Shown: positions 19,145-28,609 of the stretch, piece after piece
Numbering within the stretch: the stretch's first letter is position 1
How the letters are laid out: the number at the start of each line of letters is the position of its first letter
Source of the DNA: Aminobacter anthyllidis
GTDB taxonomy: Bacteria; Pseudomonadota; Alphaproteobacteria; Rhizobiales; Rhizobiaceae
Assembly (NCBI RefSeq): GCF_018555685.1
Contig: NZ_JAFLWW010000001.1
Coordinates: forward strand, 1-64,000
Length of the DNA stretch: 64,000 nucleotides
Direction: 5' to 3'
Program-made: the position numbers and the translations under genes
The notes under the pieces: generated by a model
Database searches by the model: none
Seen by the model: the letters and a program-made list of their open reading frames with translations, nothing else
Told to the model about the DNA's origin: nothing

Positions 19145-19564
19145 ATGAACCAGGCCGCCATTTTTTGGCCCCTGCTTGCGCAGGTCCTGCTGGTCTACAT
19201 CGTCTATGCCGTACTTTCAGCCCGACGCAGGCATGCAGTTCGCTCGGGTGAAGCACGTGTCAATCAGTTCAAGACGCGCACAGCCGAGCCCGAATCCAGC
19301 GTTACCGCTGCTAACAACATCATCAACCAGTTCGAATTGCCGGTGCTGTTCTACACCGTTTGCCTGTCGCTCTATGTGACATCGGGCGTTTCTTACGTCG
19401 CGCTCGTGCTGGCGTGGCTATTCGTGACCACGCGCTATGCGCACGCCTGGTTTCACCTGACCAGCAACAGGGTCAAGTTTCGCAGCAGGGCCTTCATTCT
19501 GGGCGCGCTGCTGCTGGCGCTACTGTGGATCTGGTTTGCACTGCATCTCGCAGGCGCGGTCTAA
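19145..19564 (+). CDS. MAPEG-family membrane protein
   Basis: A 139-residue integral membrane protein of the MAPEG (membrane-associated proteins in eicosanoid and glutathione metabolism) superfamily. Four hydrophobic segments are visible: AIFWPLLAQVLLVYIVYAV; ELPVLFYTVCLSLYV; VSYVALVLAWLFVTTRY; and FILGALLLALLWIWFAL. The loop NIINQFELPVLFY and the RYAHAW segment are typical of bacterial members. The ATG at 19145 is 8 bp after GAGG, whereas an earlier ATG at 19139 is too close. Bacterial members of this type have no firmly assigned substrate. Confidence 0.85.
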   Translation: MNQAAIFWPLLAQVLLVYIVYAVLSARRRHAVRSGEARVNQFKTRTAEPESSVTAANNIINQFELPVLFYTVCLSLYVTSGVSYVALVLAWLFVTTRYAHAWFHLTSNRVKFRSRAFILGALLLALLWIWFALHLAGAV

Positions 19565-19574
19565 CTGCCGAACA

Positions 19575-19608
19575 AAGGGCGGGCCTGGTCAATCAGGCCC
19601 GTGCCCTT
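19575..19608. terminator. Hairpin between convergent MAPEG and rnd genes
   Basis: AAGGGC-x-GGGCCTG pairs with CAGGCCC-xx-GCCCTT around a short loop, in the 40 bp between two convergent stop codons. It lacks a clear U-tract on either side, so activity as an intrinsic terminator is uncertain. Confidence 0.45.
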
Positions 19609-20765
19609 CAGGCCTCGACCTCGAACACCGCGATCTTGCGCTTGTCGAAGCGTATGGCGAGTTCGCCACGTACGAGTTTCAGCGCAGCTTCGCCGAACAC
19701 CGATCGGCGCCAGCCCTGAAGGGCAGGGACGTCGGCGGCCTCGCCTTCGGCGGCGATGCGGTCGATGTCGTCGCCAGAGGCCAGCACCTTGGGCGCGACG
19801 CCTTCTTTTTCCGATACCAGGCGCAAAAGCACCTTGAGCAACTCGGAGGCAGCACTCGAGCCTTCCGGCGGCTGAAATGTCTTGGGCAGCTTGGGCATCT
19901 GCTCGCGCGGCATGTCGAGCGCTGCGTTGACGACAGTTAGCAGCGCCGTAGCGGATGACGACCGCTCCCAACCCTTTGGCGTGGTGCGCAGCCGTGACAG
20001 GCCTACTGCATCGCGTGGCGCCTGCTGGGCGACTTCGTAGATCGCGTCGTCCTTGAGCACGCGCCCGCGTGGCACGTTGCGTTCGCGCGCCTCGCGCTCG
20101 CGCCAGGCGGCCACCGCCTGCACGATGGCAAGCTCCTGCGGCTTGCGCAGCCGCATCTTGAGCCGCTTCCAGGCGTCCTCGGGATGTGGGTCGTAGGTCT
20201 CGCGTGAGGTCAGCACCTCCATCTCTTCGTTGAGCCAGTGCGCGCGACCTTCGCGCTCAAGCTCGGCGACGAGATGCTGATAGACGTCGATCAGGTGGGT
20301 GACGTCGGCGAGAGCGTAATCGAGCTGCTTTTCCGACAGCGGCCGGTGGCGCCAGTCGGTGAAGCGCGACGACTTGTCGATGCGCCCGCCGGTGATCTTC
20401 TGGACGATCTGCTCGTAGGAGACGCTGTCGCCGAAACCGCAGACCATGGCCGCGACCTGAGTGTCGAACACCGGATGCGGGATCAGCCCGCCAAGGTGGA
20501 AGACGATTTCGATGTCCTGACGGGCGGCATGGAAAACCTTGGTGACCGCTTCGTTGGCCATCAGTGCAAAGAATGGCTTGAGATCGAGGCCTGGCGCCAG
20601 AGGATCGACCAACGCGGAAACGCCGGGTGCTGCCATCTGGATCAGGCAGAGCTCGGGCCAGAAAGTGGTTTCGCGAATGAACTCGGTGTCTACCGTGACG
20701 AAGTTGGATTTTTCGAGAGCGGCAACGACGGTTTCGAGTTCGTCCTGGGTCGTTATTACATGCAT
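19608..20765 (-). CDS. rnd: Ribonuclease D
   Basis: A 385-residue 3'-5' exoribonuclease that trims tRNA and other stable RNA 3' ends. The DEDD exonuclease motifs are VDTEFIRETTFWPELCLIQ (Exo I), VFHAARQDIEIVFHLGG (Exo II) and LDYALADVTHLIDVY (Exo III with the Y of the DEDDy type). An HRDC domain follows at about residues 205-290. The length is usual for RNase D. The ATG at 20765 gives a compact start MHVITTQDELE directly before the exonuclease domain. It lies convergent to the MAPEG gene and downstream of an MFS gene on the same strand, 84 bp apart. Confidence 0.95.
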   Translation of the reverse strand: MHVITTQDELETVVAALEKSNFVTVDTEFIRETTFWPELCLIQMAAPGVSALVDPLAPGLDLKPFFALMANEAVTKVFHAARQDIEIVFHLGGLIPHPVFDTQVAAMVCGFGDSVSYEQIVQKITGGRIDKSSRFTDWRHRPLSEKQLDYALADVTHLIDVYQHLVAELEREGRAHWLNEEMEVLTSRETYDPHPEDAWKRLKMRLRKPQELAIVQAVAAWREREARERNVPRGRVLKDDAIYEVAQQAPRDAVGLSRLRTTPKGWERSSSATALLTVVNAALDMPREQMPKLPKTFQPPEGSSAASELLKVLLRLVSEKEGVAPKVLASGDDIDRIAAEGEAADVPALQGWRRSVFGEAALKLVRGELAIRFDKRKIAVFEVEA

Positions 20766-20849
20766 AATATTGCTTTTATCAGAACGCGTTATCTTTCCAT
20801 TTCAGCCGGGCGCCCTTTCGTCAAGCACTTGCACGTCTGATGGGGATGT

Positions 20850-22094
20850 CTAGCCGTCATCTGTGCCGTTGGAGGGACCATTTCGGCCGGCAAGCCGGGC
20901 GAAAATGGGCGATGTCCGCAGCAGAGCAATGAAACGGCCGCGGTGGCCGGCCGGAACCGGCGAGCGCGAGCCCATGCGGTAGATGATGACCGCCACGAAC
21001 ACGAGGTAGACGGCCGCACTGAAGCTGAACAGTGAATGCGGGCCAAACTGCTCCATCACGATCGAGGCCACCAACGGCCCCGCGATGGCGCCGACAGAGT
21101 AGAACAACATCAAGGCGGCGTTGATCAGCACGAACTCACCCTTTTCGGCGCGGTCATTGGCGTGGGCCGCCGACAGCGAATAGAGCGGCATGGCAAATGA
21201 GCCGAAGATGAAGACAAACACGAAATTGGCCAATGGCGATTCGCCGGCGAGAAACACCAGCATCAACGCTGAGGCCATCGCGCCGACTGTCGTGACGAGC
21301 AGCACCTTACGGCGATCCCACAGGTCGGACATGTAGCCGAGCGGATACTGGACGAGCGCGCCGCCGATGATGCCGACGCTGACGAAGGTGACGACGTCGG
21401 TGACCGACAGGCCGATCTGCTCGGCATAGATCGGACTCAAGGTGCGAAAGGCGCTGTTGGTGACGCCGACGAAGATGCAGCCGATGCTGCCAAGCGGCGA
21501 GATCTGCCAGGCGCGCTTGAGGTCGAGCTTGACGTCTTCCGGCGGCGTCGGATTGGAACGGTCGCCAAGCGAGACCGGCACCAGCGACAGCGTTATCATT
21601 ATCGACATGATGGCGAAGATGGTGAACCCGCCCGCGCCGAAGACCGGGATCATGAACTGCGCACCGGTCACCGAGCCGATGTCGATGATGCGGTAGATGG
21701 CCAGAATTCGGGCGCGGTCATGGTTGGAGACGCCGGAATTGAGCCAGCTCTCCATCACGGTGAACAGCCCGGCGAAGCAGAAGCCGGTGGCAAAGCGGAT
21801 CACTGACCACATCACCGGGTCGATGACGAGCACCAGCGTCAGCGTTGCCGAGGCGGCAATGGCGGCGAGTGCCGCGAAAGCCCGGACGTGGCCGACGGCC
21901 TTCATGATGCGCGAGATGAAAAGGCAACCGAGCAGGAAGCCCATGAAATAGGCCGTGCCCATCAACCCGATGGTCGACGCCGGAAAGCCCTCCTGCGCGC
22001 CGCGCAGCGCAATCAAGGTGCTTTGCAGGCCGTTGCCGCCGAGCAGGATGCCGGCGGTGATCAGGAGCGGGATGAGGGGACGTATGGAGGACAT
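20850..22094 (-). CDS. MFS transporter (12-helix type)
   Basis: A 414-residue inner-membrane transporter with about 12 hydrophobic helices. It starts MSSIRPLIPLLITAGILLGG, and the motif-A-like loop between helices 2 and 3 is ISRIMKAVGHVRAF. A second A-like loop is MSDLWDRRKVLLV in the C-terminal half. An upstream start at 22145 adds only 17 polar residues, so 22094 is chosen. The family resembles YcaD-like sugar/drug MFS proteins, but the substrate is unknown. It shares a strand with rnd and diverges from the GNAT gene that precedes aspS. Confidence 0.85.
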   Translation of the reverse strand: MSSIRPLIPLLITAGILLGGNGLQSTLIALRGAQEGFPASTIGLMGTAYFMGFLLGCLFISRIMKAVGHVRAFAALAAIAASATLTLVLVIDPVMWSVIRFATGFCFAGLFTVMESWLNSGVSNHDRARILAIYRIIDIGSVTGAQFMIPVFGAGGFTIFAIMSIMITLSLVPVSLGDRSNPTPPEDVKLDLKRAWQISPLGSIGCIFVGVTNSAFRTLSPIYAEQIGLSVTDVVTFVSVGIIGGALVQYPLGYMSDLWDRRKVLLVTTVGAMASALMLVFLAGESPLANFVFVFIFGSFAMPLYSLSAAHANDRAEKGEFVLINAALMLFYSVGAIAGPLVASIVMEQFGPHSLFSFSAAVYLVFVAVIIYRMGSRSPVPAGHRGRFIALLRTSPIFARLAGRNGPSNGTDDG

Positions 22095-22269
22095 CAGGCA
22101 CGCGATACAAAAGCTGAGGTGGCTACAGTTTGCCCGATCGGTCAATGGCAGTCAGCCGCTGGTGCGACATATTCCGTCGACTGCGCCAACGTTGTCGCCA
22201 CGGAGGCGGTTAGCGTGCGCGCGCGGCCTATGGCCGCCCACGGGACCGCCAGGGACGAACGAGGCCGCG

Positions 22270-22686
22270 ATGACGACATTGACCGTGAGCACCAGCATTG
22301 ACGACGAGACAGCCAGGTTCATCGGCGACGGGCTGAACGCCTACAACTACGATGCGGGAGGTCCCCACAACGACCAGGATCTCTGGATTGTGGCTCGCAG
22401 TGATAATGGCGCGGTTGCAGGCGGTCTCAAGGGGTCGTCCGAGTACACATGGCTGTTTGTCGAATGGCTCTGGGTCAGCCGCGCTCATCGCGGCGAGGGG
22501 CTTGGCCAGCGATTGCTCGGGCAGGCTGAGGAAACGGCACGGCAGCGCGGCTGCATCGGTGTTCATCTCGATTCGTACACCTTCCAGGCTCCGGAGTATT
22601 ACAAGCGGCTGGGATACGAAGAGTTCGGCCGCATCGACGATTATCCGGCCGGGCACTCCAGGGTATGGCTGAAGAAGCGCTTTTAG
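22270..22686 (+). CDS. GNAT family N-acetyltransferase
   Basis: A 138-residue acetyltransferase. Motif A is VEWLWVSRAHRGEGLGQRLL, with RGEGLG as the acetyl-CoA pyrophosphate loop. The C-terminal half has LDSYTFQAPEYYKRLGYEEF, the usual family end with the Tyr that acts as general acid. The start ATG at 22270 gives MTTLTVSTSIDDE; the frame is open further upstream, but that part overlaps the divergent MFS region and shows no homology. It is followed 137 bp later by aspS. The acceptor substrate is unknown. Confidence 0.85.
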   Translation: MTTLTVSTSIDDETARFIGDGLNAYNYDAGGPHNDQDLWIVARSDNGAVAGGLKGSSEYTWLFVEWLWVSRAHRGEGLGQRLLGQAEETARQRGCIGVHLDSYTFQAPEYYKRLGYEEFGRIDDYPAGHSRVWLKKRF

Positions 22687-22822
22687 GGCGACCAGCGATC
22701 GGCCCGAAGTGGCTTTACCTTGACAAAACCGGGTACCCATGCGCTTTTCGCGCCAAATTTCGGCCCGGGCGCATCGGACGCTCCGGCGCCTTTTTGACAA
22801 CAGCCCGAACCGGAATATTGCC

Positions 22823-24613
22823 ATGCATCGTTACCGCAGCCACACCTGCGCTCAATTGAGGAAATCCGACGTCGGCTCAGCCGTTCGCCTGTCCGGCTGG
22901 GTGCATCGCGTGCGAGATCACGGCGGCCTGCTGTTCATCGACATGCGCGATCACTATGGCCTGACCCAGATCGTCGCTGATCCCGACTCGCCTGCCTTCA
23001 AGGTCGCCGAGACCGTGCGTGGCGAGTGGGTCATCCGCGTCGACGGCGAGGTCAAGGCGCGTATGGCCGAGTCCGTCAACGGCAACCTGCCGACCGGCGA
23101 GATCGAAGTCTTTGCCAAGGAAATCGAGGTTCTGTCCGTCTCCAAGGAGTTGCCGCTGCCGGTGTTCGGCGAGCCGGAGTATCCCGAGGACATCCGCCTC
23201 AAGTACCGTTTCCTCGATCTGCGCCGCGAAACGCTGCACAAGAACATCGTTGCGCGCACCAAGATCATCGCCGAAATGCGCAGCCGCATGACGGGCGAGG
23301 GCTTCACCGAATATTCGACGCCGATCCTGACGGCGTCGTCGCCGGAAGGCGCGCGCGACTTCCTGGTGCCGTCGCGTATCCATCCGGGCAAGTTCTTCGC
23401 GCTGCCGCAGGCGCCCCAGCAGTACAAGCAGCTGTTGATGGTTGCAGGCTTCGACCGCTACTTCCAGATCGCGCCCTGCTTCCGCGACGAGGACCCGCGC
23501 GCCGACCGCCTGCCGGGCGAATTCTACCAGCTCGACCTCGAAATGAGCTTCGTGACCCAGGAAGACGTCTGGAACACGATGGAGCCGGTGATGCGCGGCG
23601 TGTTCGAGAAGTTTGCCGACGGCAAGCCGGTCACCCAGCAGTTCCGCCGTATTCCTTATGACACGGCGCTGCGCACCTACGGCACCGACAAGCCCGACCT
23701 GCGCAACCCGATCGAGATCCAGCCTGTCACCGAGCATTTCGATGGTTCGGGCTTCAAGGTGTTCGCGGGCATGATCGCTGCCAACCCCAAGGTCGAGGTC
23801 TGGGCAATCCCGGCCAAGACCGGTGGCAGCCGCGCATTTTGCGATCGCATGAATTCCTGGGCGCAGGGCGAGGGCCAGCCGGGTCTCGGCTACATCTTCT
23901 GGCGCAAGGAAGGCGACAAGCTCGAAGGCGCTGGTCCGATCGCCAAGAACATCGGTGAAGAGCGCACCGAAGCGATACGCCAGCAGCTTGGCCTGTCGGA
24001 CGGCGACGCCGCCTTCTTCGTCGCCGGCGACCCCAAGAAGTTCGTCTCTTTCGCCGGTGCTGCCCGCACCCGCGCCGGCGAGGAGCTCAACCTCGTCGAC
24101 CGCGACCGCTTCGAGCTGTGCTGGATCATCGACTTCCCGTTCTACGAATGGCTGGAAGAAGAAAAGAAGATCGACTTCGCCCACAATCCGTTCTCGATGC
24201 CGCAGGGCGGCCTGGATGCGCTGAACAACCAGGACCCGCTGACGATCAAGGCCTATCAGTACGACATGGTCTGCAACGGCTTCGAAATCGCCTCCGGCTC
24301 GATCCGCAACCAGCTGCCCGAACTGATGGTCAAGGCGTTCGAGCTGACCGGCAAGTCGCGCGAGGAAGTCGAGGAGCAGTTCGGCGGCCTCTACCGTGCC
24401 TTCCAATACGGCGCCCCGCCGCATGGCGGCATGGCTGCCGGCGTCGACCGCGTGATCATGCTGCTTGTCGGCGCCAAGAACCTGCGTGAAGTGACGCTGT
24501 TCCCGATGAACCAGCAGGCGCAGGATCTGCTGATGAACGCGCCGTCGGAAGCAACGCCCCAGCAGCTGCGCGAGCTGTCGCTGCGCGTCGCGGTGGCCAA
24601 GAAAGAAGCTTAA
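22823..24613 (+). CDS. aspS: Aspartyl-tRNA synthetase
   Basis: A 596-residue class IIb synthetase charging tRNA with aspartate. The N-terminal OB-fold anticodon-binding domain includes [19 protein letters not shown] in parts ([22 protein letters not shown]). Class II motif 1 lies near [16 protein letters not shown], motif 2 is [15 protein letters not shown], and motif 3 is [15 protein letters not shown]. The bacterial GAD insertion is present. His28 in the GWVH segment matches the residue that, in other proteobacteria, marks enzymes also able to charge tRNA-Asn, so this one may be non-discriminating. The ATG at 22823 gives the family-standard [12 protein letters not shown]; an upstream ATG at 22739 adds an unrelated leader. 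Confidence 0.97.
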   Translation: MHRYRSHTCAQLRKSDVGSAVRLSGWVHRVRDHGGLLFIDMRDHYGLTQIVADPDSPAFKVAETVRGEWVIRVDGEVKARMAESVNGNLPTGEIEVFAKEIEVLSVSKELPLPVFGEPEYPEDIRLKYRFLDLRRETLHKNIVARTKIIAEMRSRMTGEGFTEYSTPILTASSPEGARDFLVPSRIHPGKFFALPQAPQQYKQLLMVAGFDRYFQIAPCFRDEDPRADRLPGEFYQLDLEMSFVTQEDVWNTMEPVMRGVFEKFADGKPVTQQFRRIPYDTALRTYGTDKPDLRNPIEIQPVTEHFDGSGFKVFAGMIAANPKVEVWAIPAKTGGSRAFCDRMNSWAQGEGQPGLGYIFWRKEGDKLEGAGPIAKNIGEERTEAIRQQLGLSDGDAAFFVAGDPKKFVSFAGAARTRAGEELNLVDRDRFELCWIIDFPFYEWLEEEKKIDFAHNPFSMPQGGLDALNNQDPLTIKAYQYDMVCNGFEIASGSIRNQLPELMVKAFELTGKSREEVEEQFGGLYRAFQYGAPPHGGMAAGVDRVIMLLVGAKNLREVTLFPMNQQAQDLLMNAPSEATPQQLRELSLRVAVAKKEA

Positions 24614-24650
24614 GCAGTCCGCGCAAGCGACTCTTTCGACTCAACAAAAA

Positions 24651-24677
24651 GCCCGGCATCGCTGCCGGGCTTCGTTT
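24651..24677. terminator. Bidirectional terminator between aspS and the convergent periplasmic protein gene
   Basis: GCCCGGCA (24651-24658) pairs with TGCCGGGC (24663-24670). On the plus strand TTCGTTT follows; on the minus strand five T residues follow directly, so it should stop transcription from both convergent genes. Confidence 0.85.
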
Positions 24678-24696
24678 CGGGACGTGGCCGCCAGGA

Positions 24697-25893
24697 TCAG
24701 TCCTGGTTGGCCGTGACCGTCAGGCCGAGCGTCTTGGGCAGGTCCTTGGGGTTCGACATGCCGCTGGCGGCGAGCAATGCGAACGGAACCGGCGAGGCCG
24801 GCTTGGCTGCGATCTCGATCGACTTGGGAGCATCGAGATAGGCGGTGACAGCCGTGGTCACCTGGGTCGACAGTTCCGGATTGTTCAGTTCCATCATCAG
24901 GAACGGCACGATCGCCTTGGCCTGGTTGGCGATGTCCTTCGCCGTCATGTTCTGCTGCTTGGCGAGGTATTCCAGCACCTTGTTGGTCACCGAATCGTCG
25001 TCGAAGCGGACGGTCGCGCCGTTGAAGGTCAGCTGCTGCATCAGGCCGAGCATGGCCAGGCCCTGGGCCGAGTTGTCAGTGCCTTCCGGTTGGGCTGCCA
25101 TCTTCTTCTGCAGTTCCTGCACCGACTTCAGGAATTCGACGGTGTAGCCGCCGAGGTCGAAGGTCATGCCGAGCGTGCCGGCGTTGTCGACGGTGACGTC
25201 GTAGCTCGACAGCGCCATGCGGCCGTCGGTCGGCTGCCAGGTGCCTTCCATCTGGAAATCGCCCGAGATGTTCTGATAGCCGAGCGCTTCGATGGCAGCC
25301 TTGGACTGCGGGTCTTCGACCAGGGTCAGGTCAGCCGTGAACTTCTCGGCCGAGCCGGTGAACTCCATGGCGTTGCCGTCGGCCGGAGGGGTCACCTCGG
25401 CTGCGAAGTTGGTCATCTGGAAGGCCTGCTTGTCGCCGATCTTGACGCTGACATTGTCGAGATTCGCGGTCTCGTACATCAGGAACGATGCCAGCAGGTC
25501 GGTCGAGTCGGAGGCCGGCAGCGTGACATTGCCGAGCGTCAGCGGGCTGACCTCGACCTTGGTCGGGCCTTCGTTCAGGCTATAGGGCTCGGTCGTGATG
25601 GTCTCGATCTTGAAGCCGCGATTCTCTTCGGTGATGCCGCTGAGCGTGAGCTTGCCGATGGAAAACGGCTTGCCTTCGCCAGCCATCTGGATGCTCGTTC
25701 CCTCGAGCACGGCTTCCGAGGCATCGCCTGTGACGCTGGTCCAGGCGAGCGTCAGGTTCTGGCCGGCGAGCACTGACTTGAGCCGCTCGGCGACCGCAGT
25801 GGCATCCTGGGCGAATGCTGCATTGAGCGGAAGCGAGAACAGGAAGGTCGTGAGTGCGAGCTTGCGGAATGCAGAGCGGTGTTGCGTCATCAT
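24697..25893 (-). CDS. Periplasmic protein of unknown function (rhizobial conserved type)
   Basis: A 398-residue secreted protein. The N-terminus MTQHRSAFRKLALTTFLFSL is a Sec signal peptide with cleavage predicted after NAAFAQ. The mature part is rich in beta-strand-like segments and has repeated LTLSGI, VEVSPLTLGNVTLP and LSSYDVTVDNAG stretches. No catalytic motif is visible. It resembles conserved hypothetical periplasmic proteins common in Rhizobiales, but I cannot assign a family. Two ATG codons stand side by side; AGGGA is 3 nt from the first and 6 nt from the second, so 25890 is the likelier start. The 260 bp upstream, before parC, show nothing but promoter-like AT-rich DNA. Confidence 0.8.
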   Translation of the reverse strand: MMTQHRSAFRKLALTTFLFSLPLNAAFAQDATAVAERLKSVLAGQNLTLAWTSVTGDASEAVLEGTSIQMAGEGKPFSIGKLTLSGITEENRGFKIETITTEPYSLNEGPTKVEVSPLTLGNVTLPASDSTDLLASFLMYETANLDNVSVKIGDKQAFQMTNFAAEVTPPADGNAMEFTGSAEKFTADLTLVEDPQSKAAIEALGYQNISGDFQMEGTWQPTDGRMALSSYDVTVDNAGTLGMTFDLGGYTVEFLKSVQELQKKMAAQPEGTDNSAQGLAMLGLMQQLTFNGATVRFDDDSVTNKVLEYLAKQQNMTAKDIANQAKAIVPFLMMELNNPELSTQVTTAVTAYLDAPKSIEIAAKPASPVPFALLAASGMSNPKDLPKTLGLTVTANQD

Positions 25894-26153
25894 AGATCCC
25901 TGAGACTTGTGAAATGATTCAGCCTTACGTCAGCCACGAACTGGACCGGAAGAAGGCGACGTGACGACAATGGCCGCAATTCGATCCAAAAGGCAATCAC
26001 TGCTGAGCAACACGCGCAAAAATGGTGAATGACCAACTGCTCGCGTGATTGCTACTTTAGCGAGCGGGCAGATTTGTCGCACTGAGATCCGGGTAGCCCT
26101 TGCTTTTGCCGAATGCCCTTGTCGCGAATCGCCCGTTCCGCTAGTCCAACCCC

Positions 26154-28460
26154 ATGGGAAAAGGGCTTTTGCCGCCCGGAAACGGTAGCGGCGACAACAT
26201 TGAACCGGTCGATCTGAAGAAGGCGCTCGAAGAGCGTTATCTGGCCTATGCGCTGTCGACCATCATGCACCGGGCATTGCCCGACGTACGCGACGGACTG
26301 AAGCCGGTCCATCGCCGCATCATGCACGCCATGCGGCTGCTGAGGCTCAACCCCGATCAGGGTTTTGCCAAATGCGCCCGTATCGTCGGCGAGGTCATGG
26401 GTAAGTTTCACCCGCATGGCGACCAGTCGATCTATGATGCGCTGGTGCGCCTCGCGCAGGATTTCTCGGTTCGCTACCCGCTCGTCGACGGGCAGGGCAA
26501 TTTCGGCAATATCGACGGCGATAGCGCCGCCGCCATGCGTTACACCGAAGCGCGCATGACCGAAGTGTCGGTGTCGCTGCTCGAAGGCATCACCGAGGAT
26601 GCCGTCGACTACCGCCCGACATACAATGAGGAAGACGAAGAGCCTGTCGTCCTGCCAGGTGCGTTCCCCAATCTGCTCGCCAACGGTTCGTCCGGCATCG
26701 CTGTCGGCATGGCGACGTCGATTCCACCGCACAACGCCGCCGAGCTGTGCAGTGCTGCCCTTCACCTTATCGACAATCCGGATGCCGCGGTCACCGACCT
26801 GATGACCTCGCCCGGCGAGTGGGAGCGCATCAAGGATGATCCCGAACTGCGCTTCGGCTGCAAGGTTCGTGGTCCCGATTTCCCCACCGGCGGCAGTGTC
26901 GATGATGACTGGGCCTCGATCGTCAACGCCTACGAGACAGGCCGTGGCGGCTTCCGCATGCGCGCCATGTGGCAGCAGGAAGACCAGGGCAGGGGTACCT
27001 GGAACCTCGTTGTCACCGAGATTCCCTATGGTGTGCAGAAGTCGCGGCTGATCGAAAAGATCGCCGAGCTGTTGATGGCCCGCAAGCTGCCGCTGCTCGA
27101 GGACATCCGCGACGAGTCGGCCGAAGACATCCGCGTGGTTCTGGTGCCGAAGAGCCGCACCGTCGATCCGGGCCTGTTGATGGAATCGCTGTTCAAGCTC
27201 ACCGAGCTTGAAAGCCGTTTCCCGCTCAACATGAACGTGCTGTCGCGCGGCAAGGTGCCGAACGTGCTGTCGCTCAAGAGCGTGCTGCGCGAATGGCTCG
27301 ACCACCGCCGCGAGGTGCTTGTTCGCCGCTCGAAGTTCCGTCTCGGCGAGATCGAGAAGCGGCTTGAGATCCTTGCCGGTTACCTGATCGCCTACCTCAA
27401 CATCGACGAGGTGATCCGCATCATCCGCGAGGAGGATGAACCCAAGCGCACGATGATGGCGCGATGGGATCTGACGGACAATCAGGCCGAAGCCATCCTC
27501 AACATGCGCCTCAGGGCGCTGCGCAAGCTCGAGGAGTTCGAAATCCGCAAGGAATTCGATGCGCTCAGCACTGAAAAGAAGCAGATCGAATCGTTGCTGG
27601 CGTCGGACGCCAAGCAGTGGGCGACCATCAAGTGGGAAGTGAGCGAGGTGCGCAAGCACTACGGTCCCGACACCAAGCTTGGCCGCCGCCGCACAGTCTT
27701 CGCCGAAGCGCCGGATCATGACCTCACCGATATCGCACACGCCATGATCGAGAAGGAGCCGGTAACGGTCGTCGTCTCGGAGAAGGGCTGGCTGCGCGCG
27801 ATGAAGGGGCATCTCGCCGACTACTCGCAACTCACGTTCAAGGAAGGCGACAGCCTCAAGCTCGCCTTCCCTGCCCAGACAACCGACAAGATTCTGGTCT
27901 TCACCACCGGCGGCAAGTTCTACACCATCGGCGCCGACCGGCTGCCGGGCGGTCGCGGCCATGGCGAGCCGATCCGCATCATCGTCGACATGGACAACGA
28001 CCAGGACATCGTCACCGCTTTCGTCCACGAGCCCAAACGCAAGCTGCTTTTGGTCAGCCACGAAGGCAACGGCTTCACAGTTCCCGAGGAAGAGGTCGTC
28101 GCCAATACCCGCAAGGGCAAGCAGGTGATGAACATCAAGACGCCTGATGAAGCCAAGCGCTGCATCACGCTCCAGGGTGATCATCTCGCCATCGTCGGCG
28201 AGAACCGCAAGATGCTCGTCTTCCCGCTCGAGCAGATTCCTGAAATGACGCGCGGCAAGGGCGTCAGGCTGCAGAAGTACAAGGACGGCGGCGTGCTCGA
28301 CGTGAAGACGTTCACGATGGAGAGCGGGCTCAGCTGGCTGGATTCGGCCGAACGCACCTTCACCCGGTCGCGCGAGGAACTGCTCGAATGGATTGGCACG
28401 CGCGCTACTGCGGGACGCATGGTGCCCAAGGGGTTTCCTCGCACCGGCCGTTTCGGCTAG
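26154..28460 (+). CDS. parC: DNA topoisomerase IV subunit A
   Basis: A 768-residue type IIA topoisomerase subunit that, with ParE, decatenates daughter chromosomes. The winged-helix breakage domain starts [19 protein letters not shown]. The catalytic Tyr130 lies in [10 protein letters not shown]. The tower and coiled-coil region includes [12 protein letters not shown]. The C-terminal beta-pinwheel is short (about residues 520-750) and lacks the GyrA box. The quinolone region reads [12 protein letters not shown], so Gln sits where E. coli ParC has Ser80. A 710-codon minus-strand frame across the whole gene is a codon-bias shadow. parE is not in this window. Confidence 0.95.
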   Translation: MGKGLLPPGNGSGDNIEPVDLKKALEERYLAYALSTIMHRALPDVRDGLKPVHRRIMHAMRLLRLNPDQGFAKCARIVGEVMGKFHPHGDQSIYDALVRLAQDFSVRYPLVDGQGNFGNIDGDSAAAMRYTEARMTEVSVSLLEGITEDAVDYRPTYNEEDEEPVVLPGAFPNLLANGSSGIAVGMATSIPPHNAAELCSAALHLIDNPDAAVTDLMTSPGEWERIKDDPELRFGCKVRGPDFPTGGSVDDDWASIVNAYETGRGGFRMRAMWQQEDQGRGTWNLVVTEIPYGVQKSRLIEKIAELLMARKLPLLEDIRDESAEDIRVVLVPKSRTVDPGLLMESLFKLTELESRFPLNMNVLSRGKVPNVLSLKSVLREWLDHRREVLVRRSKFRLGEIEKRLEILAGYLIAYLNIDEVIRIIREEDEPKRTMMARWDLTDNQAEAILNMRLRALRKLEEFEIRKEFDALSTEKKQIESLLASDAKQWATIKWEVSEVRKHYGPDTKLGRRRTVFAEAPDHDLTDIAHAMIEKEPVTVVVSEKGWLRAMKGHLADYSQLTFKEGDSLKLAFPAQTTDKILVFTTGGKFYTIGADRLPGGRGHGEPIRIIVDMDNDQDIVTAFVHEPKRKLLLVSHEGNGFTVPEEEVVANTRKGKQVMNIKTPDEAKRCITLQGDHLAIVGENRKMLVFPLEQIPEMTRGKGVRLQKYKDGGVLDVKTFTMESGLSWLDSAERTFTRSREELLEWIGTRATAGRMVPKGFPRTGRFG

Positions 28461-28609
28461 GGGCGTGGTGAGCCATTGAGCGAGTGCAGCGCGGCAAAGT
28501 TTTGGTGCGCGGCACTGGATTAGGCTCTATGATCTCCTCACCTGCGTTGAAGTCAGCGCCGGGCTTAAGCGGGTCCATTTCGGGGCCGAGGAGATTTAGG
28601 CTCTTGAAC

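Noticed and set aside
22877-24424. A 515-codon minus-strand frame opposite aspS, and similar ones opposite guaB and the autotransporter
   Set aside because: All are opposite strongly supported genes and show only reverse-complement codon bias.
26052-28184. A 710-codon minus-strand frame opposite parC
   Set aside because: Shadow of parC; same composition bias and no domains.
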